Shown piece after piece: positions 1-13,446 of a stretch of DNA of 64,000 bases. Numbering within the stretch: position 1 is the first letter of the stretch; each line of letters starts with the position of its first letter. A model generated the notes under the pieces. The model ran no database searches and was not told where the DNA came from. It worked only from the letters and a program-made list of their open reading frames with translations. The position numbers and the translations under genes are program-made. Location: NCBI GenBank assembly GCA_025917655.1, contig CP084612.1, positions 868,001 to 932,000 on the forward strand. The letters run 5' to 3'. Origin of the DNA: Chlorella sorokiniana (taxonomy: Eukaryota > Chlorophyta > Trebouxiophyceae > Chlorellales > Chlorellaceae).

Positions 1-1515
1 TGGATGTGCTCCACCGCCTGCTGGGGGGTGGGTGGGCAGGTGGGGGTCAAGAGGTGGACATGTGGGTGGCTGGGGGTTGGGGGTCAGGGGTGGATACGTG
101 GGTGGGCGGAGGTGGGGGCGTGATGTGTGGGCGGGCAAGTGGGTGGATGGGGTGGGGGCGTGATGTGTGGGTGGGCAGGTGGGGAGCTGGGGCTTAAGCG
201 GCGCGGCGCGAGGCGCCATCCCGCCTCGCTCGCTGCACGCAGGCGCAACAACCCGCCTCGCGGCGGCGCGCGGCAAGGGGCGGGGCGGCGGCGTGCCTGC
301 CCCGCGATGTTGTCGTCGATGTCCTTCAGCTCCTGGATCAGGTCGTTCACGCCGTCGATCACCTGCGCCGTGGGGGTGGGGTGGGGGGGGGGGGGGGGCC
401 AGGGGGCAGAGTGGAGCGGGGAGGAGTATGAGCATGTGTGTGCTTGTGGGCGTCGCATGCGGGACGTGAAGGAGACCACAGAATCGAGCGTCACAGGCTG
501 GAGCTGCAAGGACCCTGGAACGACATGCAAACGGGCGGGAGCAACGCGGCGCAGCGGGGCGGGGACGCAGCCTCGGCGGCGGCGGCGCACCTCCTGCTTG
601 CGGTCCCACTGCGCCGCCCTGCCCCCCGCCGCTCCTTGTCGTCCAGCGAGTTGCGCCGCCCGCCGCCCTGCTGCTGCGCGGCGGCGCGCCGCGGGCGGCG
701 GCGACTCGGCGGCGGGCGGCGACACGGCGCCCGACCCCGCCCCGCCGCCGGCCGCCGCCGCTGCCGCCGCCGCTTCGTCGAGGGCCCCTTGGTCCAGCAG
801 GTTGTGCAGGGACAGGGTGCGGGTGGAGGTGGCGGCAAAGGGGGCCGCAGGGCGCGCGACAGCCCCCCAGCGAGTGGCCCATCGCCGGCAGCTCGCCTGC
901 GGGGCGGGGGCAAGACCGGGTTTTCGACTGAGTGTGTGGGGGGCTGGGGCAGGCTCCGAACCGAGCCACGCTCTGCTCAAAGCTTTCCGGTTCCGTGCAG
1001 AGCGGGGCTCGCGTGAGCGGTGCGCCACGCAGGTGCACCCAGCAGCGCCAGGCCGTGGGGGCAGGGAAGGGTGCCATGCGGCGGGGCGCACCCGAGGACG
1101 CGGCAGCCAGATCATCGTCCTGCTCCTCCCGCTCCGCCTCCATCTCCTCCCGGATGATGTGCATCACGCGGCGCACTATGTTGCCGATCACCAGCTCTGG
1201 TGGGGGGTGGGGGAGCAGGCCTCAGGCCAGCAGCGGGTGCACGGCGGCGGCGGCCAGGGAGCACGCAGCGGCGGCCGTGCGTGGTGCGCGGGTGCGGCGC
1301 GGGCGCGGCGCACCTATGGGCTTGGCAGCCTGTATTCTGAGCCCCACTCGCTTGACCTCCGCCAGCATGAGCTCGGGGGTGTGCAGACGGGAGGAGGTGA
1401 CCAGCTGGCGCAGCAGCTCCGCTGTGCCCTTGGCCGCCGCCAGGCTGGAGTCCACGCGACGGTCGGCCAGCCGCGCGCAAAACGCCTCGACCCGGTCGTT
1501 GAAGGAGGCGGCCAT
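1..1515 (-). CDS. EIF2B2: Translation initiation factor eIF2B subunit beta, 5' part
   Basis: Beta subunit of eIF2B, the cytosolic guanine-nucleotide exchange factor that recharges eIF2 with GTP; it belongs to the alpha/beta/delta regulatory subcomplex. The start ATG (1513-1515) begins MAASFNDRVEAFCARL, matching the helical N-terminus of the family. Exon 1 is 1314-1515; exon 2 opens at 1196 with ELVIGNIVRRVMHIIREE; exon 3 is about 591-897 and carries SLHNLLDQ and an Ala/Pro/Gly-rich loop; exon 4 (297-362) encodes VIDGVNDLIQELKDIDDNIA; exon 5 (1-17) starts AVEHIH and leaves the window. Only the N-terminal helical domain is present; the Rossmann-like C-terminal domain lies to the left. The intron between exons 4 and 5 uses a GC donor. 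The exon 2 donor is unresolved. Identity is secure from motif order; exact protein length is not visible. Confidence 0.9.
24..190. repeat. G/T-rich minisatellite in last visible eIF2B-beta intron
   Basis: The intron at 18-296 is filled with irregular tandem units rich in GTGGGTGGGCAGGTGGG; a longer unit containing GGGGGCGTGATGTGTGGG occurs at about 114-135 and again at about 151-172. It is confined to the intron. The strand asymmetry (G-rich on plus, so C-rich in the transcript) supplies a long pyrimidine tract before the acceptor at 18-23. Confidence 0.7.
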
Positions 1516-2160
1516 GACTACCCCTGCTCCTGCTGCCTCACGACAAGCCCGCAGCCTCTGCGCAGCGCGCGAAAGAGTGCCAGAGGGTGGAGGGCGCGAC
1601 AGCGGCCGGCGGTGGAGGCGGCCGCCGCTTGGCAGCGGCATGGCGGGGCTGCTCAGCGGCGTGTGCGCTGCCGGATGAATCTGACCAGGTTTCTTGTGCA
1701 TTCGGCGGACGGCCTTGAGCCATCGAGGACGCTTTGAGAAAGCCCACTCTCACCTAGCAAGCACGTCCACCTCCTAGGATAACGTGCTCACAATTGGCTG
1801 GGGCCCTTCGGGTGTGCGTCTCTCTGCGCTGGCACGCCAACAAGCGCAGTTTGCAGAAGGCCCGTGGCGCTCGATCCGCAATGCGCTTGTCTTTGGGGGC
1901 TGTGTTAACACAGGAACAGTCACTGAATTTGGTTAGCGATAAGGATTGAGGCTGCAGGCCGCCGACGCCTCTGTCCCCTCCCGCGCTGCGCAAGCTGTGT
2001 CTGCGGGTGCTGAGCTGCACGCGCGCGCGACAAGGCAAGCTGGACACACTTTGAGGGATAGCTTACACAGCAAGTTGCACATGCTTCCGCCTCACACAGC
2101 ATTAGCGAGCGAGCAAAGCAGCAAGCGCACTGCTGGCGCTGGGCCGGGTCGGCGCCCGCG
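1516..2160. other. Intergenic: eIF2B-beta promoter side and PRP18 3' side
   Basis: No exon with family resemblance was seen. On the minus strand it holds the 3' flank of PRP18 with a TGTAA signal, then the upstream region of eIF2B-beta. Short open frames here have no recognisable motifs. Confidence 0.5.
2063..2067 (-). terminator. TGTAA poly(A) signal of PRP18
   Basis: TTACA on the plus strand, read as TGTAA on the minus strand, about 95 bases past the proposed PRP18 stop. TGTAA is the usual green-algal polyadenylation signal. Confidence 0.5.
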
Positions 2161-2735
2161 TCATGCGCCGGCCCTCTCCGCCCGCTGCTGCTCCTCCTCC
2201 GCCTGCTGCTCCTCGCGGTCGCTGCGTGCCACTTCCTGCAGCGCGCCGCGAATCTTGGCGTCCCACTGCTGCGGGATCTTGACCGCCCCCGTGGCCTGGT
2301 CCACCCTGGCGGGGCGGGGGCCAGCGCCAGCGCCTCGCCCTTGGCCATTGCCTCCAACAAGGCCTGCGGGTGGTGGGGTAGGCAGCAACGTGGTGGATGT
2401 GTATGCGCGTGTGTGTGCGGAGAAGGTTCACATGCGGTTAGCAGGCCGCCGTCAGCTTTCAAAGGCGGCGAGCTGCGGCAGTCGGCGCGTCGGGCTGGCC
2501 CGCGCGCGCCCCCGCCCCCAGCCACGCACCGCCTTGTCGCCGCCGCCGCCCACGGCGCCGCGCGCCCCGCGTTTGAGAAGCCGTCAAAGTCGACGCAGCG
2601 TGAGGGGTCGGTGGGGTAGCGGCGCTGGCAGAAGGTCATGACGCGTTTCAAGGCCTGGATGAACTTGCGCGTGGCCTCGTCGTTCATGATGTGTGCCTGT
2701 GTTCCAGTTCGAAGCGGGGAGGGAGGTGTGTTTGT

Positions 2736-2787
<52 letters not shown>

Positions 2788-5234
2788 TGTGTGTGTGGGG
2801 GGGAGTGGAGTGAGCAAGCTTGGCAGCATGTGCGGGGCCAGCTGGGGAGACAGCAGCCAAACGGTGCACTCGCAAGATGTGCGGGGGCGTCGCAAACAGG
2901 CCAGGGAGCGCTGCGGTGGACGCAGCACGAGCGCAGCTGGGGCAGGCAGGCAGGCAGGCGCCGCCCGCGGGCTCACCACTGCGGACGAGGCGCCCAGGCG
3001 GATCTTCTCACGCGCCGAACGCTCGTGCAGGCCGACCTGGGTCACGCCGATGGGCCAGGCAGCGTTGCCGATGGACACCCCCATGTATATCTGCAGTGTG
3101 GTTGGGTTGGGAGGCGGGGAGGGTAGGGACGAGGGGCGGGGGCTGGGGGGCCTGCGGGGTACAGTGAAGGACAGGTGACCGCGCAGGGCAGCCAGGGCGC
3201 GGAGCAAGCCGTGGGGACCTGCGAGGCGGCAGCGCATGGTCTTGCCCTGCCCAGCCTGGCAGCAGCACCCACATGCGAAAATGTCACCTCCCTCCCCTCC
3301 TTCCCCAGAACAACACACCTCGTACGCTGCCAGGTAGTTGCGCTCCTTGCAACGCTCCACGATCATCATGAGACCCGCCAGCAGGGAGGGGTCTGCAGAT
3401 TGTGTTTTGTGGGAGGGGGGAAGACGAAAGCTGGTATGGTCGGTGAACGGGAAAAGCGCCAGAGAAAGGCGTATGCAGCGCAAAGCCGCCGAGCTTGCTG
3501 TGCGGTCAGGAAGGAGCTGTGGCTGGTGCCGACGCGGAGCCGCATGGCGGCGCGGTGGGCAGGGGCGGCGGCATGGGGGCGCGGGCAGGCGCAGGGCCGC
3601 AGCGCACCCAGGCTGCGGTTCTTCAGACGGGCGAACAGCGGCCGCAGGTATTGCTGCGTCTCCTTGAACCGCATGTCCGCCTGGTAGCCTGCCAGCGCAG
3701 GCGTGTGTGTGTGTGGGGGGGAGGGGAGACACATGTGTTTGTCAGCGAGTTGAAGCCAAGGCAAGGGTTAACAGCTGCCCAACCCGGCGGATCATTTGTT
3801 TTCTGCAGTCGCAGCAGCCAGTCAGCCTGAAGCTGGGGCAGGCCGGGAGTGCAGCCCAGGAGTGCAAGCACGCCGCGCACGCCGCGCCCCTCCAGTCGGC
3901 GGCGCTGGCCACAGTGCAGCCCCGCCCGTCCGCCCACCTCCCGCCGTGGTTTTGATGTCGTCGGGCGCCCCTCCAGGTCCTCCTCCCAGTCGGCCATCCA
4001 GCGGCGCAGCCACTTGGCGATGCGGTCCTCGACGGGCATGGCCCTCTCCTTCAACGCCTCAGCGGCTGCCGCAAACGCATCCATCAGGCGCTGCGGGGCA
4101 ACGAAATGAGGGGAGGGTAAGCAGGGTGAAGGCATGCTGGCGATGGCAGGCCTCAGGCAGCCTCGGAGGGCGGCGCTCGCGGGCCGACCGCTGCCGGTGG
4201 CAGTCGCTGCAGGCGGCAGCGGCAGCAGCGTGCGGCCGCTCAGCGCGCCCAGCCGCCCACCTTCTGCTCTGGGTCCACCTCCGCCAGCTGCTGCTCGCCC
4301 TCGCCGTCCTGCTGCTGCGCGTCGCCGCCGCCGCCGCCCGCCGCCCGCTCGCCGCCCTCGCGCTCCTTGCCGCCCTTGCCCTTGCCCTTACCCGCCTCCC
4401 CCCGCAGCTTTCTTCAGCCGCGCCTCTTTGGCCTCCCGCTTGAACCTGATGTGCAGGTTCTCGTTCTCGCCGCCGCCCTTGGCCTCATCTTCCACCTGCA
4501 GCGGTGGAGGGCAGGGAAGCGGGGTGGTGCAGGGAGCAGGGCACGGCAGCGACACAGTGGCAGCAAAGCAACCGCCGCCTTGCAATTCAGTCGCCGCACA
4601 CAACCAGCAACGGGGCAGGCCATCAGGAAAGGTCCTGGTTGCCTTCTTGCTGCACAGGAGCCCCGAAAAGACGGCGGTGGGAAGTACCACAAGTAGCGCC
4701 CCCGCTGCCCACCTGAACGTTTTGCTCCGCTAGGAGCATGCGCTCAAACCGCTGCTCATCCGTCTCTCCAAACAGCGTGACTGGCTCCTTGAGCGCGCGC
4801 AGGCGGCGGATCACTTCCTCCCTGGGCAGGCTCTGTTGGGGGCGGCGGCAGCAGCGGCGGCGGCGGTGGCAGCTGCAGAGCCGGGCGCTCGCCGCCGCGG
4901 CTGGCCGGCCGCAAATTGGCTGAGTCTTCTCCTGCTTGCTGCCGCTGCTTGGCTTCCTGAAAGGACGGGAGCATCAGGACAGGCTACCGTGACGCAGGTG
5001 CAGAGCAATAGTTGGTCTATGGAGCGGCAGAGTGCGGCACGACAGCAGGCCTCGCAACGGGGCGGCGGGCTTGTCGCAGGCGTGCACCTTCTTCTCGCGC
5101 TCCAATCGTTCCTCTTCCCGCAGCTTGGCTATCCGCAGTTCCTCAATTTCTGACCGCTTCACATACTTCTTGCCCTTGAACTCCTCCTCGGCCGCCTTTC
5201 TCTTTGCTGCTACAAGCTCTTTGAGCTTATCCAT
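2161..5234 (-). CDS. PRP18: Pre-mRNA-splicing factor PRP18
   Basis: U5-associated factor acting in the second step of pre-mRNA splicing. The ATG at 5232-5234 begins [19 protein letters not shown], followed by [17 protein letters not shown]. Next comes the PRP4-like (SFM) segment [20 protein letters not shown] (about 4830-4715), then a charged linker. The helical Prp18 domain is spread over [17 protein letters not shown] (about 4030), [19 protein letters not shown] (about 3660), [18 protein letters not shown] (about 3360), [20 protein letters not shown] (about 3085) and [20 protein letters not shown] (about 2660). The conserved [10 protein letters not shown] loop is intact. After [10 protein letters not shown] the protein continues in a basic/Gln-rich tail ending [11 protein letters not shown] at the stop 2161-2163; joining this tail needs a splice or a missing base, so the last 60 or so residues are tentative. 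One intron contains a long GT repeat. Confidence 0.9.
2726..2797. repeat. (GT)n microsatellite in a PRP18 intron
   Basis: An almost pure GT run of about 70 bases with a few TTT and GGT interruptions, lying between the exon encoding [14 protein letters not shown] and the exon beginning MNDEATRKF. Likely length-polymorphic; on the transcribed strand it is (CA)n, close to the acceptor of the next exon. Confidence 0.85.
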
Positions 5235-5586
5235 AGCCACAGGTGCTTGCAGGCGCACAGGGGCGAGTTGCCCGCCGGCCCGCTAACGAAGGAGCCGAAA
5301 GCCTTGTTACAAGGCTATGAAGACAACAAAACACGTGCTGCGGTGCTCGACGATCGGGTTGGCCACCGCACAGCCCCGAAACTTCAGCAGGGCTCGCATC
5401 CCGCTGGCACTAGGTGGCGGGCGCCTTGTGCACGATGCACCGTTGCTCATTGTGAGACTTACAGACGTATATGTGCTGTATCTCGCTAGGGATAGCTAAA
5501 CGACGCTAGGTTCGAAGACTTGGCATCAAAATTGGTGCGCTGAACGCTACAAAACTGCTACAAAACTGGAGGTCGGCGCCACGTCG
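5235..5586. other. Intergenic: ACX 3' flank and PRP18 promoter side
   Basis: About 350 bases between two minus-strand genes. It holds the TGTAA signal of the acyl-CoA oxidase (5459-5463) and an 11-base direct repeat, CTACAAAACTG, at about 5548-5569 just past the ACX stop. No TATA box is evident before the PRP18 ATG. Confidence 0.5.
5459..5463 (-). terminator. TGTAA poly(A) signal of acyl-CoA oxidase
   Basis: TTACA on the plus strand, about 125 bases beyond the acyl-CoA oxidase stop codon, read as TGTAA on the coding strand. Confidence 0.5.
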
Positions 5587-9832
<4,246 letters not shown>

Positions 9833-10321
9833 CCAGCACAGGTGTCGGGCAGCGTATTAGGCCTCCCGCCATAAACCCGCCGCCAACCTTCCACCCGCCC
9901 CTGCGTCATGCGGCTGCACGTCACATCTCAGAGTGGCATGCCCTCATGCAACTGGGATAGGCTTGCGCATGACAGGAGGAGTGCAATACAAGAAGTAGGA
10001 TGGTTGAATCATCGTTGGCTACATTAGACTGGTAAAAACTGGCAAAGCTTGGAGTGCTTGCTTAAGAGGCGGGATTGGTTGAGGCTGATTGGAGGAGAAC
10101 GCAAGAAACATCAGGTACAGACGATAATTGTGGAGAAATATACGAGGTAGAACTCGACTAAAAGAATCACATGAGGGCGCAGCTGCCGACAGAATTTGCA
10201 GGGTCTGCCACATAGTGACACCAGTGGTATCAGCGACGACTACGAAGCGGTAACTTTTGCAACGGGCATTGCTGAATCTGTTGGCACGCTTTGCTGCAGA
10301 GTTTGTAAGGAGTAGGAAGTG
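9833..10321. other. Intergenic: AT-richer ACX promoter side
   Basis: About 490 bases, clearly less GC-rich than its surroundings at roughly 9960-10300. It is the upstream region of the acyl-CoA oxidase and the 3' flank of the SBP gene (both minus). No exon motifs were seen, and no clear TATA box. Confidence 0.5.
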
Positions 10322-12153
10322 TCACTGGCCCTGCCTGGGTTCCTGCAGAGCTCTCACCAGGAAGCTCAGGACCTGATCCAATGCAGGCTGGTTTGCGGCT
10401 GCCGAGCCTTCATCAGTGGGCTTCAGGCGGCTGGCCTGTGCTGGGTCCAGGTTGTGACATACATCGGTGGCTGCCGCAAGCGATTCTAGGCTTGAACCTT
10501 GCGCCTCAAGAGCGGGGTCTGCCAAGGGTTGAAGTGGCTTCTGCTGCTCCCGCCCTGCGGTAAGCTGCCCTGCTTGCGCCGTGTGACCTGCAAGCGGCTG
10601 GACCGGCTGGCCGCCAGCTGCTCCCGCAGGCAGCAGGAGTGACTGAACCAGCTGGATCAGTGCAGGGTGGGCTGGGTGTAGAGCAGCAGGTTCCAGCTGC
10701 AGCGGCGCGGTCCTTGCTTGCTGCTGTCGGTGCTGCTGCTGCTGCTGCTGCTGCTGCACGGGCATCGCTGCTCCTTGCTGTTGCGGCAGCATGAGTAGTT
10801 CAGGGCCCAGCCCAGCCAGTGCTGCTGTAAGCTGGGCGATGGACGGGGCGTGTGAAGTGCCAGGCACCGTGGCTGGTGCGAGATGAGATGGCAACAGGGC
10901 AGGCTGTGCCGGGGGCGGCTGTGGCGGAAGTGTCGGCCCTGCAGACAGGCAACCACTTGGCGGCGGTCAGCAAAGGCTCTGTGTTCCAATGTCCGGCGTT
11001 TTCTTTGAGCTGCGCAGTCGCATCATCCCTTGCCTCGATCGCACTGGCGGCGAAGCAGGGAGCAAGCCTCCTCCCACCTAACAGCCTGCCCAGTAGGAGC
11101 GCCAGCTGGTGCGTCTGCTCAACACTGAGGGTCCCTGAGTTGCCAGCGGGCACAGGGGGCAGCGCCGCCAGCTCGCCTGCCCAGGCAGGAGCGTTCTGTC
11201 CCCATTGGGGTTCCTCCTGTCCGGCCTGGGCCCGCCCAGGGGCCCAGAGCTGCGCCCTTTGTGCGGCGTCCGTTGCGGCTCCCAAGCCGGCACGTGCGCT
11301 GGCTCCCGCAGCTGCTGCCACCGCCAGCTCTGAGTTGCTGGCACTGCTGCTGGCCTCGTGTCGCACATCCCGGGCCAGCAGCCGCTGCATGCCTCGCTGC
11401 TGCTGCTCCTGCTGGCGTGGGTGTGGGCGACGCAGGTGCCCACCCTGGCTGCCAGAGGTGCCCTTCCTGTCCTCGTCGCTGCTCATGCTGCTGCTGCCGC
11501 CGCACCGCGCATAGATTGCGGCGCGTCTGCCGCTGCGGGGCTGTCCTCCTGCCGCTTGCGAGTGCGTCGCTTGGACAACGCTGTCCTGCAAGAGCGGCGC
11601 GCCCCGTCAAACTCCGCCACAGGGTGCAACCGCGTGCACTGCTGGCAGAAACGCATCAACGCGCCGCCATCGCCAGGTACCGAATCCGCCTTGGCATGTT
11701 CCTCTGCGCACAGCACAACAAAGGGCATGTTGTGAGGCGGCCGGGTGCTTTTTGCACCGCTTCCAAGAAGGCCCCGGCCAAGCAGCCTCGTCGTTGTACA
11801 ACTGTGCAACGCTAGATGAAATTTGCAGTTCGACCCGAGGCTTTGCAGGAGACAGACAAAGAGGCATGCTGGAACCCCATGTCAGAGCTAAAACTGACTG
11901 GGCACGGAGCAGGTAAATGCATCGGGGCCGTGGCGGGGCAAGGCCGTGGCGGTGGCCACCACCCTGAACTGAAGGATAGAAGGCTGCGCTCACCGCATAT
12001 CATATTACGCTTGAAGAAGTGCCGCTTGTCGCTCAAGCTCGTCGCGCAACCAGCAACCTGCGTGCAGAAGGGCTCAACGTATGGCACTGGAGGACTGCTG
12101 GTTCGCCGCGCGTCCAGGCTCACCTGACAGTATGGAGCCTCCTCGTCCTGCAT
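10322..12153 (-). CDS. SBP-box (SQUAMOSA promoter-binding-like) transcription factor
   Basis: Nuclear DNA-binding regulator of the plant/green-algal SBP family. Exon 1 (12124-12153) encodes MQDEEAPYCQ. A 66-base intron (12058-12123) follows. Exon 2 (11994-12057) encodes VAGCATSLSDKRHFFKRNMI then C. An intron (11704-11993) splits the next codon, and exon 3 continues EEHAKADS to RFCQQCTRLHPVAEF and RRSCRTALSKRRTRKRQ. Spliced, zinc site 1 is C-x4-C-x16-C-x2-H and site 2 is C-x2-C-x3-H-x11-C, both complete, with the basic nuclear-import stretch at the end. The rest is low-complexity: Ser/Ala-rich, a helical Leu-rich stretch (QTHQLALLLGRLLG), then a polyglutamine run and a Leu-rich tail ending PRQGQ at stop 10322-10324. 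The borders after exon 3 are approximate. The start is the first in-frame ATG only 8 residues before the first Cys; an upstream exon cannot be excluded. Confidence 0.85.
10731..10758. repeat. (CTG)n / polyglutamine-coding triplet repeat
   Basis: About nine CTG triplets on the plus strand, read as CAG on the coding strand, encoding a run of about eight Gln in the C-terminal part of the SBP-box protein. Confidence 0.8.
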
Positions 12154-12744
12154 TGCTGCCTGTTTTTATCGGCTTAGGGCCCTTTGAGGGTGCTGACCCG
12201 AGCCATGACCGAAGCCCACGCGCCCAGAGGCACCTGAGCGCTCACAAGCGTGCCGCATCGGCTCATGCTCTTCTCTATCAGGAATCAAGAAGATTGTTGA
12301 GGGGTCGCTCTCCTGGGACGGGGGCAAAAAGAGCCCCCGTGGCCTGAGGAAGGTAGGTGCTCCTGCCCGAGCCCACACCCTTACCCTGGATTGTAGGTCG
12401 AGGCGGCCATTCCAAAAATTCAGCCCACAAACCCGCCTTGCGCGCGATATCTGCCTTCACATCAGCAGCCCAGGACCAAGCTCGTCAACGGCGGCGCAGA
12501 GTGTACAGCTGACAGCTGCAGGCGGCACTCAATTCGCATCACAAGCACAGCGACCAAATGCATCCTTCCCAGCCCAGACATTGGTTTTGCTTGCCCCATG
12601 TCACCACTTCTCTGCGAATCTACTGGAGGCGGGCTGCAGCACAACATCGCTTGCATCCCGCCTCATGTACCAATCCGTTGGCGTCCTGGTGCGCAATGAT
12701 TTCCCTCCTTGTCTGATCGTCAAATTGAGCGTGTTATCGGTTGA
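12154..12744. other. Intergenic: SBP-gene upstream region
   Basis: About 590 bases upstream of the SBP gene with no recognisable coding motif. It ends where similarity to the DNAJC17 3' region begins. Confidence 0.45.
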
Positions 12745-13176
12745 AACAGCTCGCAATGGGAGGCAGGTTTAGCTTGCTGCGCTGCTGCCAGGCGCCCGCG
12801 GCCAGCTGCCCCGGGGCAGGGGAGGGGCCCCTCCGCCTGCTGCATGCGCTCTATCAGGCGCCGCCGCTCCTCCGCCTGCCGCAGCTTCTGCAGGGTGGCC
12901 CTTTACAGGGCCCCACAAGCGCTGCCGCAGCAGAGGCTGCAGAGGTGGCGCGGAAGGAGGCAAAGCTGGCAAAGGCAGCACGACAGGGTCAGGTGTCACC
13001 CTGGCTGGCACCGCCATACTGGGCTGCAGCAGGCGGCGGCTGCTGGTAGACCTCTGTAGCCGGCCGGCTCAGAGTGGCGGGTGAAAAGGGCACCACGAGC
13101 AGTGGGTTGCTCAGGGGGCCGTTGACGCCGGCGGCCGCCGCCTCTGCACCGGCAGTATCTGCCATCCCCAGCCGGT
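12745..13176 (-). pseudogene. Truncated extra copy of DNAJC17-like 3' end
   Basis: Closely resembles the 3' flank and last exon of the DNAJC17-like gene (15.70-16.42 kb), in the same orientation. Shared stretches include ACAGCTCGCAATGGGAGGC (about 12747, 15705), CTGCATGCGCTCTATCAGGC (about 12840, 15780) and GCACCACGAGCAG (about 13090, 16338). On the minus strand it still reads as the RRRLIERM-type tail. About 310 bases of the source, matching roughly 16.01-16.32 kb, are missing between 13060 and 13085. There is no J domain, no RRM start and no intron. It therefore looks like a broken partial duplication about 2.6 kb from its source, with the dehydrogenase gene lying between. Confidence 0.8.
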
Positions 13177-13446
13177 CGTCAGCCGGTCGTCAGCCATGCT
13201 CCGCGAGTCATTGAACCATCACTTCGCCCCACATCATCTGATTTGGGGCCTCAGGAATGCAAGCCAGCCCTTGCCGCGTCCCTAGATGTACCAAACTCAT
13301 GGTTTCGACCCGTTAGGTACAATTTCGAGCATGTGATCCTCGGAAGCGGCACGAGCTGTTCCTCCTGATGTCCAATTCCTCAGAATCCCAAGTCGGCAGT
13401 ACGCTTTGGGTGACCAGAGTACCTCGTCACCCAATGGGTTAAGTAG
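13177..13446. other. Intergenic: upstream of the dehydrogenase gene
   Basis: About 270 bases. Contains a short tandem duplication (AGCCGGTCGTC twice, about 13170-13193). No other gene signal seen. Confidence 0.4.

Noticed and set aside
84-1115. Long open frames on both strands over the eIF2B-beta exons and many other loci
   Set aside because: At this GC content stop codons are rare, so long open frames arise by chance opposite or beside real exons; they show no family motifs and consist of Arg/Ala/Pro/Gly runs.
12745-13176. Processed (retrotransposed) copy of the DNAJC17-like gene
   Set aside because: The copied part contains no intron position to test, includes 3' flank beyond the stop, has no poly(A) tract, and lies next to its source; local DNA duplication fits better.
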